Shown: positions 16,836 to 27,279 of the stretch, piece after piece | Layout: each line of letters starts with the position of its first letter | Numbering within the stretch: the first letter of the stretch is position 1 | Assembly: GCA_038093975.1 (NCBI GenBank) | Contig: JBBPTG010000235.1 | Location: 1-37,378, forward strand | Source of the DNA: Chalciporus piperatus | Lineage: Eukaryota; Basidiomycota; Agaricomycetes; Boletales; Boletaceae | Direction of reading: 5' to 3' | Length of the DNA stretch: 37,378 nt | Position numbers and translations under genes: made by a program | Notes under the pieces: model-generated | What the model saw: the letters and a program-made list of their open reading frames with translations, nothing else | The model's database searches: none | What the model was told of the DNA's origin: nothing

Positions 16836-19162
16836 ATGTTGATAGGCTTCCTTGCCATGCCCAAAAGTATGTCGTTGTATTTTTTTTCATTCGCATCTAC
16901 CTGCTAACAAGTCACCAGCAACAAGGGAACATTTCGCGACACCAACCTTCCGGAAGTTTCACCGACAGGTGTTCCATACCTCCCTCTCGAAAATCCTCAA
17001 GCGTCTCACTCCAGTGATGTCAAGATACACAGTGATACGGTTCGGGGACGGGCACTTTAGACGTGTCATTTTTTTCCTCAGACCTTACATTGCGGACTAC
17101 GAAGAACAGGTACTACTATCATGTATCGTTCGTAACTGGTGTGCAAAGTAAGCTTGCATCCTTTACTTACTAATGCAGGAACTAATGGGCATGTCTTAGG
17201 TGTCTGGCTTTTCGAGACAACCTCGACGCCAACGCTCTCTACCGGTGCCGTGTTCACACTGATCTTTTGGTTGAAACAATCAACCTTGATGCATTATGGA
17301 ATGAATATAGAATAGTGGGTGATCTCGTGGTATGTTCATTTGATTTCGGTCTCTGAGCCTGCTACTGACTCGGGGATTCAACCCCAGCCCTTCACAAATG
17401 ATTTCCTCCGTGCCGACATCCACGAAATGATTTCCCCAGACATACTTCATCAACTCATCAAGGGCGCTTTCAAGGACCACATTGTCGAGTGGATCGAAAG
17501 ATATCTCGTTCAGACAGAGGGTAAAGCAAGAGCTCAGATTATTCTTGATGATATTGACCGAAGGTTTGCTTCATATTATTTCTTTTGTTTATTGTATGAC
17601 TAATTACTTTGGATATGTAGAATTGCTGCAGTAGCCCCATTTTCAGGTTTACGACGGTTCCCGCAAGGACATCACTTTAAGCAGTGGATGGGAAACGATT
17701 CAAAGGCGCTGATGAAGGTAAGTCTGGAGGTGCCAAGGTGGAACTCACTGATGATATCTATGTAGGTCTATCTACCTGCTATAGAGGGCCATCTACCACC
17801 TGAGATCGTACGCGCTGTCCGAGCACTGCTCAATTTTTGCTATCTCGTCAGGCGCCATGTCATCACTGATGACACGATCAACGCCATTGAAGACTCTCTT
17901 CGGCAATTCCACGAGCATCGCGAAGTGTTCCACATCGTTGTTCCTTCCTTCTCCCTACCCCGTCAGCACTCCATGGTACACTATGTCGACATGATCCGGT
18001 TGTTCGGGGCACCAAATGGCCTTTGCTCTTTGATCACTGAGTCAAAACATATCAAGGCCATGAAAGAGCCTTATGACGATCCAACCGCAACAATCCGCTG
18101 GGACAAATGCTACTCACGAATCAGCGAATCGACAAACTTGCGGCAGCCCGCAGAAACTTCACCGCTCGCGGGATGCTCAATATGCATTTCCTTAGTGTTT
18201 TATTGACTCAAGGTTGGTTTTCTTGCTCAGTACAAGTTGTTCTCGTGTTGATACCCTCTTAGTTAACCAAGCAACTGAGCCGTCAGGGCCGCCCCCAACT
18301 CAACCTTCTGTCGACAACCCCAACACGCCAAATAGTGGAAGTAACCCCGACACCCCATACGAGGAAGATGAGGGGGGATCAGAGCCCGTGGATGCTGACC
18401 CAACCGCGGTCCAGGCGCATGTGCAACTTGCACGGACGGTTCATAAGTACAATTCACATTGATTTCGTTCTTTTGGAGTGACCTAATTGCACTCATACAG
18501 AACGGAATCGTGCTCGGAATGTCGTCCAACTCAGTCATGAACTCAAAATCACCCATCTAGCACTGCTGATCTCTCGATTCCTTTTCGAGCAGCTCTACCC
18601 AGACGATGCACGCGACTTCAGCGCGCTTTCAGAAGACGAGCAACCCCAGTATGATGGGAAAATCAAGGTCTTCAATTCCGCTTCGTCGATGTTTTTTGCC
18701 CCAAGCGACATGAGCGGTATCCACGGTATGTGGCGCGAACACATTCATTCATGCCCTTCATGGAGAAATAAAGGACCGCGCCATGACTGCGCATTCGTCA
18801 GTGCGCACCCGGAAACTGACCCAATGAACGGCTTTGAGGTCGTTCGAATCATCGCCTTCTTCTCATTCAACTATCGTGGATCCAACTACCCATGCGCCGT
18901 CGTGCGCTGGTTCAACCATGTTGGTGACGCCCCAGACGAAGATACTGGTATGTGGATGGTGCGTCCCGGCTTTGATCATCGGAATCAGCCCCATGTTTCC
19001 GTACTTCATGTTGATGCTATTCACCGTGCTGCCCACCTCATCCCTTTCTATGGTAATGCATCCGTAACTGCTCCATTGAAACCTCATAATTCATATGATA
19101 CATTCCGCTTGTTCTATGTTAACCGTTTTGCGGATCACCACTTGTTTGAAGTTGTATCTTAA
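16836..19162 (+). pseudogene. Plavaka-type transposase copy A, middle and C-terminal exons
   Basis: Exons read as 16841-17147, 17200-17329, 17388-17563, 17621-17717, 17766-18212, 18263-18446 and 18501-19162, separated by GT..AG introns of 48-58 bp. Blocks: VIRFGDGHFRRVIFFLRPYI, SPDILHQLIKGAFKDHIVEW, SGLRRFPQGHHFKQWMGND, SLPRQHSMVHYVDMIRLFGA, LLTNQRIDKLAAARRNFTAR, then a C-terminal domain with FAPSDMSG, FFSFNYRGSNYPCAVVRWF and DEDTGMWMVRP. A one-base length change near 18075 shifts the frame between KEPYDDP and NNPLGQML, so the copy is dead even without E1. The C-terminus is colinear with copy B. Confidence 0.85.
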
Positions 19163-19388
19163 GTTATCTAATCTCACTTGCATTTGTGGAATAGTAATAC
19201 CTTTCACCTACTTGTTGACTGGATCTCGCCTAGTTACTTACTTTTGTTGGTCCTGTAAGTGGTCAAGTGCAAACCGAGCTACTTGACGAGCTTGTCCCAC
19301 AATTGCCGAGGCACAAGTGGGCTAAGCCAGACTAAGTGAGTTGTGGATTTTCTGATGAAGGTGTAACCCCACTGTTGTATCTCGCGGC
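19163..19388. other. no gene recognised
   Basis: 226 bp between Plavaka A and the CHAT fragment. A short frame VQTELLDELVPQLPRHKW near 19269-19325 might be an upstream exon of the CHAT gene, but cannot be tied to it. Confidence 0.4.
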
Positions 19389-19825
19389 TTGTCTTCAAAA
19401 CTGTTTGCAGAATGTGGGGACAATCAGTCCCCTCGACGAGGCTATCCCATTGCACCGGTCATTCTTGTCCTGCAAGAACTGTGGTCGTTGGTCGTCTCCC
19501 CGATCACAGAGGTCCTTCAAAAGTTCCAGTCACTCCAGTCCCGTATCTGGTGGTACCCAACCACTGAGCTCTCTCTGCTCCCCTTGCATGCTGCCGGACC
19601 ATATGAGGAGGGGAAGCTAAACTCCACCGACCTCTATATCTCGTCATACACCACCAGCCTTATGGAGCTTACGTGTGCAAGATGGAAATCCCTCTTCCGC
19701 AGACCAGCCACATTTCGTCGCCGTGGATACAGTACCGGACGTCGGGGAAGATGGTCGAGATTCTGTTGACTTGGTGGGTGAACTGGCTCCTCTGATGTGA
19801 CACATGGTTCCGTTGGCGACGACTA
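19389..19825 (+). pseudogene. CHAT-domain protease fragment
   Basis: VILVLQELWSLVVSPITEVL is followed by RIWWYPTTELSLLPLHAAGP, then KLNSTDLYISSYTTSLMELT. This series is typical of the N-terminal half of CHAT (caspase-like) domains in fungal TPR-CHAT proteins. Near 19672 the frame changes and continues as VQDGNPSSADQPHFVAVDT. A TGA follows at about 19796, and the sequence then runs into unrelated DNA. The catalytic His (in xHFACHG) and Cys blocks normally follow and are absent, so the fragment cannot be active. Confidence 0.7.
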
Positions 19826-20058
19826 CCTGTATTAAAAGCCAAGATAGCAAAGCGGCAAGGGTTGCCGAAGAACTGGGAAGGAACAGGCCCCCTGAAGCTT
19901 CCTATAAGGTTCGGCCGAAAATTTGCGTATTTGAGGTCCAAAACCTCGGTTTTTCTTGTCCGGGGGTAGCGTATTTTTGGGAACGGGCCGGGGGGATGTT
20001 GATGGTGGGCTTTTGGGACGGCTTTCGGTGCCTTGCAAAGTGTAGCTAGCATGATACA
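19826..20058. other. unexplained insert between CHAT and Ulp1 sequences
   Basis: About 230 bp with no coding match, bounded on the left by the end of CHAT homology and on the right by the start of the Ulp1-like frame. It contains GTTCGGCCGAAAATTTGCGT and TTTTTGGGAACGGGCCGGG. No TIR or poly(A) is visible. It may be a short repeat or replaced exon sequence. Confidence 0.4.
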
Positions 20059-20903
20059 ATGTATGATGGCGCATCAAATCACACGTTCATTCTCGAGCGT
20101 ACTTTCCAAGAGATGGACACCGAGCTTCGCGGACAAGTTCGTCGCATACGGAATGTCGAGATTCATTACAGTGACCTACTACCACTGATAGAAGGAAATC
20201 ACAAACTACCCAGCTCGACCCTCAATGCATTCGCTGCGCTCGTGCAGAATATGAATGAATGTGAGGGGGACTGTGATCTCCTTGCTCTCTCCTCTTGGAT
20301 TGCCCCTCTTGCAATGGGTACAGTGGTTCCTAGCCATGCGGAGGGGACTATCGACGAGCACATTCAACAAGCAGTAAGTGTCTCCGACTTTGAGAAAGTC
20401 ATCTGATCTACTCACAATAATATGGCATCCAGGCTAATGGCCATCCACGCGAACTCGTTCTACAACGGCCACATTGGATGATATCTCTCTGTGGTGGAAC
20501 TCCAAGCCATTGGATGTTGGGCTTCGTCGACTTTGAGGCACACCAGCTCGGGATATACGATAGTATCCCAGAGCTCAAGTTGGCAGCCGTGTGGGCGGAA
20601 TCAGTAAGTTACATTTGTGCAAACAATATAAACCTTACCGGCTACGTTTAGTTGCTCAAACGAGTGCTCGATGCCATCATTGCAATATCACCCAGATCTT
20701 CGATTGACTGGAATGACGGGACATGGACCTGCCAGGTTTTTTTGCCACCGCCAATGCAATGTCAGCATGACGGATGGTCCTGCAGAGTTTTCGTAATGAT
20801 GGCTATGAGTGCTTACCAGCGTCAGTTGGACTTCAAGAGCACAGGGGTGGGGATGAGAGAGGAGATGGGAAAACAAGCACTCGAACACCTGCTAACAATC
20901 CCG
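20059..20903 (+). CDS. Ulp1-like (C48) cysteine protease domain, multi-exon
   Basis: Exons of about 20059-20378, 20433-20603, 20652-20902 joined by short GT..AG introns. The domain reads SSTLNAFAALVQ, LALSSWIAPLAMG, then HWMLGFVDFEAHQLGIYDS, then PPPMQCQHDGWSC. The His at 20508 and the Asp of YDS are 17 residues apart; the Gln and the Cys (20781-20783) are six apart. Those spacings match yeast Ulp1. The residue after the Cys is Arg instead of the usual Gly. Ulp1-type enzymes cleave SUMO or ubiquitin-like tags. In basidiomycetes such domains often sit in transposon-linked genes. The last exon ends ATCCC-GTAAGC, joining a downstream exon now split by a Tc1 element. The N-terminus is uncertain. 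Confidence 0.75.
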
Positions 20904-20951
20904 TAAGCCGTAAATATTTCTGCAGAGACTGTGGAGTACTCACAGTTATTA

Positions 20952-22000
20952 CAGCGGTTTGCGAATGTAATGGCAATCCGGATTTTTTTTTGTTTCAGCG
21001 CGTGACCGAAAAAGGAAATTCTGCCAGTGTACTACCGCGTCGAAGGGCTACAACATCACGACAACGCATATACCCAGCATCACAACGACGATGGGCAATC
21101 GAAGAATTAGCGACAACATCAAGGAATGTGCTTTAGAGCTATGGAACCATGGGTGACCCCTCGACAACATCTGCGAAGTCCTTGAGGTTTCCGAACGCAG
21201 CTGCTACCGATCTTTGAGGAGCATGGTTCTGTAAATCGACCACCTTTCCCACTTCTTGGACGCACCCGACTACTCACGTGAGCCACCTTGATGGCACTAG
21301 AAGGCCTCTATGCTGAAGATTCCAATCTTTTCCTCGATGAAGCCTGTACCTGGCTTGGAGTCCAACATGATATCACGATCACGCCAGCAACTTTATGTCG
21401 AAACCTTTGAGAGGTGGGACTCGGTCGCAAAATTCTCCGAAAGACAGCCTCCGAACCAAATGAAGTATAAAGGGAAGAATTCAAAACCATGCTCCAAACC
21501 GACTTCATCGGCGATTGCTGTTCCCACTGGCGCCAACAAGCTCGATGTCCGAGTCCGAACCTCCAAGTCCAAGCTTGACTTCGAGCTTCTAGGTGTTCGA
21601 GAAGTTGAGTATATACACCTCCAAAGTTCACTTACCTTTTCCTCAGCTCCACCCGTGATGACCGGGGACTGTGGCAGCTCCCGAGATCGACCGGGAGCAC
21701 TTTCGTTCGAAGCCCGAGTCATCTTGGCAGCATGGGTACTAGTAGGGCCATGTGCATCATTTTGTCTCCTACCAAGAGCAAATAGCTTGATTGTGAGTAC
21801 GTATGGCGCACTTCCTGTGTCATTCAACCCAGTCGGCTGTCTCTTTTTGTTGGCCATGGTGTAGAGTGGTGCGTACTGTACAACCACATCTCATTGTCAC
21901 GACGTTGTAGCCCTTCGATGCGGTAGTACAGAATTTCCTTTTTCGGTCACGCACTGAAACAAAAAAAAATCCGGATTGCCATTACATTCGCAAACCACTG
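20952..22000 (+). mobile_element. Tc1/mariner relic with TIRs and TA duplication
   Basis: The left TIR starts CAGCGGTTTGCGAATG at 20952; the inverted right TIR ends CATTCGCAAACCACTG at 22000. They match over about 100 bp apart from a 5-bp insertion and a few changes. TA flanks both ends (20950-20951, 22001-22002). The element lies inside an exon of the Ulp1/zinc-finger gene. Confidence 0.88.
21091..21515 (+). pseudogene. Tc1/mariner transposase, N-terminal DNA-binding remnant
   Basis: MGNRRISDNIKECALELWNH, then TGA (Trp likely), then PLDNICEVLEVSERSCYRSL, a shift, then FEEHGSVNRPPFPLLGRTRL, MALEGLYAEDSNLFLDEACT and ITITPATLCRNL. These are the paired helix-turn-helix region of Tc1-like transposases. 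Several stops (TGA, TAA) and a frameshift are present, and the DDE catalytic domain is absent, so the copy could only move in trans. Confidence 0.75.
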
Positions 22001-22740
22001 TAAGCATTGTGTACACAGCTACGCTGGCACAAACGGATGGCGAAGACAGCTCCGACAACATCATAATCATGGATGGTCTGTCCTCCGAGTCCAACAGCCA
22101 GCTGCTCAAATCCGGTGTTCTGCCCGAATCAACCCCTGGATGCCCCATGCGTGACGAACTACCTGTCAAGCAGCAGAATACCTCTACCGACGAGAATCTA
22201 ACCAGGTCCAAGCCGAAGGACCTTGAGGAGTTGGATGAGAGCAGCATGGAGAGCTACGACACGGACAATCAAGAAATCAAAACAGCGCGATCTACAGCTG
22301 CCCAAGGTTCACATTCGAAACGAATGTCATCAGACCACCGCCGGAAAAAACTCGAGAACGATCCATGGACTCAGCAAGTCGAAGTGTTTCGTGTCAAGTG
22401 TGCTGGCTGCCACAAGTGGGTTGTACTCCGTAACGATCCCAAGCGCCAGTATGAGCTGCGTAACTGGGACCATCATCGTCAATGATGTCCACGAATTACC
22501 GGCAGCGAAAACGTGCACAAACAGCATAAAACGACTGTGAATACTACGTCCATGGTATATCAACTCTTTATAGGAGATATGATGACAACTCATGAGTTCC
22601 CTTGGCACAGCATAATGGACCAACCCTTGCTCACTATTTTGGCGCAGAACCTTCAGCGAAACGGATCAAGATTGTTGGCGAAAAGGCTAGAAAACCAGAG
22701 GTCAGCTATCAGGTTAAAAAGGTCACAGCGGTCAGTGGCC
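22001..22740 (+). pseudogene. zinc-finger region downstream of Ulp1 domain
   Basis: The frame continues from the exon opened after intron GTAAGCCG..TGCAG (about 20904-20925), is split by the Tc1 element, and reads on from about 22003. It has an acidic, Ser-rich linker (GEDSSDNIIIMDGLSSES), KLENDPWTQQVEVFRVKCAG, CHKWVVLRNDP and NWDHHRQ, then TGA at 22483-22485 and, in the same frame, CPRITGS. With the stop read through, the pattern is C-x2-C ... W-x2-H-x3-C, a zinc finger. The stop falls inside the H-x3-C spacing, which points to a nonsense mutation. Confidence 0.6.
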
Positions 22741-22749
22741 ATCATGGTT

Positions 22750-23811
22750 TGTAGGCATGATTCTTTACTCATCTACTCCAGACTCCATCAGTTGCCCAAT
22801 TCTTTCCTCGAGCCTCGCCTCGACCTCAAACAGAAAATCTGCCAGTGTTCACAACCACCCCTACTCCAAGGGTATCTTCTACATCTGCCTCACTGCCCGT
22901 ACCTTGTGAGCACCTACGGGATGCCAAATATACTGAATATATACTACGGACGCAGACACGCAGCCTTGGTGGCATATCACCCGAGTTCCGTGCACGACTT
23001 GCATGCCAGGTATTCCCGTACAAGCAATTTGAACCACTTGTGAAGGAGTTGAAGTCCGTCTCCAGGCGTCACCCTGAGGTCATCAAGTCTGTATCGGGAG
23101 ATCTGAAAATGAATGCAAACCTAAAGGAGGCCGAATGGACTGTGGATGAACAACACAAACTCAATGAAACACTGTTGGCTTGGGCACAATGGGAGGTGAA
23201 CTATGCGCAGCGCTTCATTCGAGCATCTAACTGTGAGGGGAAGACTTTGAATAAAAGTCGGATATGTGATAGATGTGAGAATCTTGCATCATTGAATGAA
23301 GGGTTCAAGCATGCAGTCCGAAGAGTAAGTACTACAGTCAGTGTTGTAACTTGTAAGTTAAGCTTACTACCTTGTACAACAGAAGAACAATGAAGCAGCA
23401 CTGCCGCTTGACAAACAACACACGATCCGACTAGCACATGGGAAATACGCTCCTCACACGCTCCTTATCACCGATGGGCGCCTACTGCAATCAAAGCTTC
23501 AAGATCCTGTCGTATTCAATATTTTCCAGAAGCTTGAACGTGGGGGCCCAACAGCCTGCTTTATCGAGTTGTTCAAAGCAGCTCGTGGAGGCGACTGGCT
23601 GGCGACACTGTATTCAAGGAGATTTGCGAAACCTATGTGAACCACATGCAACGTCAGTGTTAGGATAACCCCAACCTCAAGTATGGGATTCGATACACCC
23701 AAACGTACTTGAATTTCATGATTTTGATGCGCTCTCATGGAGGGAACTTGGCTCGCCAATATGGGATCTTATTGTCAGCATTGAAAGGGCCATCATCTCG
23801 ACAGCTACGGT
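22750..23811 (+). pseudogene. transposon-associated conserved protein fragment, function unknown
   Basis: Reads PCEHLRDAKYTEYILRTQTR, SLGGISPEFRARLACQVFPY, WTVDEQHKLNETLLAWAQWE, SNCEGKTLNKSRICDRCENL, an intron at about 23322-23383, KNNEAALPLDKQHTIRLAHG, then a frame change near 23605 (VFKEICETYVNHMQRQC), TAG, and NPNLKYGIRYTQTYLNFMIL followed by MRSHGGNLARQYGIL. It ends at a donor GTAAGT at 23811 with no continuation. I have seen this architecture in Agaricomycete repeat genes but cannot name a function. CDRC and CEG may be metal ligands. Confidence 0.5.
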
Positions 23812-24052
23812 AAGTTCATTAGCATTTTAGCACATTACTTAATTACCTTTTCTGGACTTTTTTGGACATTCTATTTTACTCACAAACAACTTAAGCTCGA
23901 CAAGTGTACTTAATGAGCATTATTCATATTTTCAGCTAAGCAGGCTAAGCACGCAAGCGAGAAATGTATAATCCAAGTAATATAAGCATTGACGGCGACG
24001 ACTAAGTACTACTTGTCAATGTGTGCTAGAGTTATACGACACATGCAGTGAA
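23812..24052. other. no gene seen
   Basis: AT-rich spacer between two convergent pseudogenes. It begins with an orphan splice donor and contains no ORF or repeat I could identify. Confidence 0.5.
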
Positions 24053-25178
24053 TTACTGGGCAATCTCGAACGAATGATGATCAGCGTATTTATTGATGTA
24101 GTAACCGCGGAATGTGTTGTATGAATCATGGGGCATGATGTTGAGAGGGATGGGGTTGGGCCCAAGGATTGGGATTAAGTGTGCTGCTTGGTATATGGAT
24201 TTGATGTGAATGATAGCGTAGTTGGGTGCACGGCTCGGAAGAGAGGAAGGCTTCACCATCCACATGCCTGTGTCTTCGTCTGGTCCGTCACTGATCTTGT
24301 TGAACCACCGAATGACAGCGCAGGAATATTGAACAAAGCGGAACCTGAATGAAAAGAAGGCGAACACACGCGCGATCTCGTACGCATGCATACCTGTCTT
24401 GGTCAGGTCATTTTGGCATGCACCAACGGAGACGCAATCGAAGCGGGGTGCCTCGTTTCTCCAGTTTGGGGCCGCGCAAATGTACTCACTCCGCATGCCA
24501 CCAAGTCCACTGATATCGCTAGGGGCATAGAAAGAAGCAACAGCCAAGTTGAAAACGGAAATTCTACCGTCGAACCAAGGGCAATCATCGAGAGGGATAT
24601 CGGAGGGGTCACGCTGGTCGTTCGGGTGCGACTGAAGGAAAAGAAATCGCCGGAGGAGGTTGGGCAGAGATGGGATACCAAGTTCCCCTGCCAGTGCCAC
24701 AACCGAGCGTGAATGGTTGCGCTCTGATTCACAAAAATGTCAGACATCAAATTCACAAAAATGTCAGACATCAAATTCAAAGTTCAGTGACGAAATAACT
24801 TACGTGGTGTGTGGGTGAGTTCACAGTGACCATATAGATTTGTGGGTAAGTCGGAGGGCTCGGCTTCCTCATTGTCACCTAGTGTACTCGCACTGCCCAT
24901 GGAAGCTTCAGTAGTTTGAGGACCGGCTGGTGCACCTTCTGTAACATTGTCTAAGTTATCAGAGGGGGTTAAAAGGGCTGTTATAAAATTAGTTGTGAAG
25001 TTACGAAGAGAAGCGGTGGGCATACCGAGACACCTCAGGGCAATGGAGAGGCAGGTTCCATCCATCATCCCGCTGGACGTGAGGCTTGCTCGGCAAGCAG
25101 CTACCTTGTCGAGTCTTTGATTGGTCATGAGCATTTGACTAAGAGCTTTGTATTTGTTCGAGCGTCGCCAGGGCTCCC
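24053..25178 (-). pseudogene. Plavaka-type transposase copy B, C-terminal part
   Basis: Minus-strand exons 25178-24804 and 24723-24053 with an intron (24803-24724) that contains a direct 24-bp duplication (ATTCACAAAAATGTCAGACA..). It reads WRRSNKYKALSQMLMTNQRL, DKVAACRASLTSSGMM, an acidic linker, then ERNHSRSVVALAGELGIP, FYAPSDISGLGGM, FAFFSFRFRFVQYSCAVIRW and DEDTGMWMVKP, ending FEIAQ-stop. It is colinear with copy A. Upstream it is cut within an exon by the LINE poly(A) tract at 25179. This exon pair itself is open. Confidence 0.82.
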
Positions 25179-26342
25179 TTTTTTTTTTTTTTTTTTTTTT
25201 TTTTTGAATCCATTTGTGTCTAGTTGGGGTACATGTAACCCTATGTAAGACAACACAAACTAGAAGCGAAGGAGGCACCAGTGCCTCCACTGTATCCCTG
25301 ATTATGTGAATGCCCTCGAGAGCAAGTCGTAAACTTCCCTCGAGTCCCGCCGTTCCCGCCGGCGGTTTTAGACACACTAACCTTCCAATTAACGGTGCTC
25401 GTTTGCAATAGACTGCGTTTAGGTAGTGAGTGGCTCGTGTTGAGTTCGTGGTTAAGCAAGTACCCGACTGCCGAAGCGGAAGTGTACGAAAGGAGAATGA
25501 GGGATAGGTAACTATTGAGTGATGTGAGTGGGGTGGGGGTTGATGGGGAGAGTATGTTAGATGGGGGTGAGTTTGTGGAGACTGAGATGACCCTCTTGGC
25601 TCGTGGCTCATGTTGCCGAATGGTCCCTTGGACGTGGGGCGCCCGATCCTTGTCGTCGGCGGGTGATTAATATGTTGTTGGTGTATTAGTGGGGTATATT
25701 TAGTAGTGGGATGTGATAGAATAGGATATTATCAGGGTAGTGATTAGATTAATGGTCATTGAGCGAGCGAGCCTTTCTGGAATTGAGAGTTAGCTTGCGT
25801 GTTATTGGTCCGGAGAGATGTTACCGAGGGCCTGGTGTCTGCGCAATGCGGGCATTTGTCGGTCTCCGATTTGGTGCTTCATTTCAGGTACTTGTTGAGC
25901 GGACAGTGTCCTGTGCAAAGCCAGATGAGGACTGCGGACCGGCATTTGGGGAGTGTCGCGGTGAGCGAGACGAAGGATCCTGCTAGTAGTTTTGTATCAA
26001 CTTTGTTCTGTCGTTCAAAATGTGCGGACTTAGCCCATTTCTGTTCCCATCGTTCGTGCGTTGTCTTCCGCTGCCATTGAAGGCAAGCGGAGATGCTTAG
26101 CGGCAGTGGCGCCTTGCGCAGAAATGTAGGGAGGCGACGTTTGGGGCTTGTTTGTTCCGGTCCTCCTGCCGCTCTCTTGGCTTCCTCGTCTGCTCTTTCG
26201 TTGCCCTCTACTCCGCTGTGCGCCGAGATCCAGTTGATAGTGATGTTACGCTTTGAGATGTTGTTGGTTTTGGCCACTCCCCGCATTGCCCTGTTGAATC
26301 TGTCTATAAGGTAATGACCCGGTCTGGTGGCGAAGGGGTTGG
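25179..26342 (-). mobile_element. LINE-2, 5'-truncated, with poly(A) tail
   Basis: On the minus strand the element ends in 27 A (25205-25179), directly abutting the Plavaka B exon. Upstream are a 3' UTR and the end of ORF2. The 5' side is cut at 26343 by an LTR, so the target duplication cannot be tested. Confidence 0.88.
25790..26342 (-). pseudogene. LINE-2 ORF2 end: RNase H and CCHC region
   Basis: PGHYLIDRFNRAMRGV, INWISAHSGVEGNERADEEA (the C-terminal RNase H block, with its last Asp), then CRSAVLIWLCTGHCPLNKYL, TGA at about 25876, and in frame STKSETDKCPHC. The terminal CPHC zinc motif follows the stop, so the stop is a lesion. Tad/I-type fungal LINEs have this order. The RT domain is missing. 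Confidence 0.8.
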
Positions 26343-26382
26343 TGTTACGATCATTCATTCTTTCCTTTCTCATTACCTTGTA
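26343..26382 (+). repeat. start of a gypsy-3 LTR, truncated by E2
   Basis: TGTTACGATCATTCATTC..TTACCTTGTA matches the first 40 bp of the LTR at 30862. It is broken at 26383 by E2. With the chromodomain, ORF3 and 3' LTR on the far side, it probably marks the 5' end of the same element. Confidence 0.75.
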
Positions 26383-26955
26383 CATCAGCAACACTGCAAA
26401 AAGTCTGAAGTTACTGGAATGACTGGATCAGTTAAACCAGTACGCCAGTTGCTCAGTTGCCCAGTCATCCAGTCAGCCAGTCATTTCAGTAATCTCATTG
26501 GTTCATTAGCCCAGTCACTTCAGTAGTCTCAGTAGTCTCAGTAGCTCAGTAGCCCAGTGTTCCAGTCATCCAGTTATCTCAGTAGCCTAGTAGCCCAGTT
26601 TCCCAGTCATGTAGTCATCTCAGCAGCCTAGTAGCACAGTGCCCTAGTCATCCAGCAATCCAGTTGTCTCATTACTCCAGCCATCCAGTATTCCAGTATT
26701 CCAGTAATCTAGTCACTCAGTGGTCCAGTAATCCAGTAGTCTCAGTAGTCCAGTCATCCAGCCATTCAGTCATCCAGTCATTTCAGTAATCCAGTCACTC
26801 AGTAATCCAGTAATCTAGTCACTCCAGTCACTCCAGTCACTCCAGTCACACAAGTCACACCAGTAACCCAGTCACCAGTCACTTCCAGTCACCTCAGTAA
26901 TCCAGTCACCCAGTAATCCAGTCACCCAGTCACCTCAGTAATCCAGTCACCCAGT
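26383..26955 (+). repeat. E2 left arm, CAGT minisatellite
   Basis: TIR head, then units such as CAGTCATCCAGT, CAGTAGTCTCAGT and CAGTCACTC. The order of units from 26517 is repeated in inverse at the right arm, so this is a shared inverted repeat and not two independent arrays. Confidence 0.85.
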
Positions 26956-27270
26956 CCCAATTACTAGTTCACTATATCTTATGATTAATTCACACCTTAT
27001 GACAGTTCAGAAAATGCGAAATATATTATGTCTGACTACATCTGCGAACCTAGCCGATTTTTTGGCAGCCTTAGGAACCTCGTTTTGGACAAGGTGTTAG
27101 TAATCGTGCTGTAAGACACTCTTTGGGATCGTTTAGGTGCTTGCCAGCCAATGAGAAGGCTTGTTTAGCTACGAAAGAGTGCTGAACAGCCGTTCATTTA
27201 AGTCGCTGTGTCGATGTATTACATGTATTCCGGTACAATAGTTACTAGTTAATGAAGTGCCATGCAACAC
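26956..27270. other. E2 spacer, nothing recognised
   Basis: AT-rich unique-looking sequence of about 315 bp with no ORF, TIR or repeat that I can identify. Confidence 0.4.
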
Positions 27271-27279
27271 GAGCAGCTA

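Noticed and set aside
25179..25205. T27 run as a Pol III terminator or microsatellite
   Set aside because: It lies at the 3' end of a minus-strand LINE after its UTR, so a poly(A) tail explains it better.
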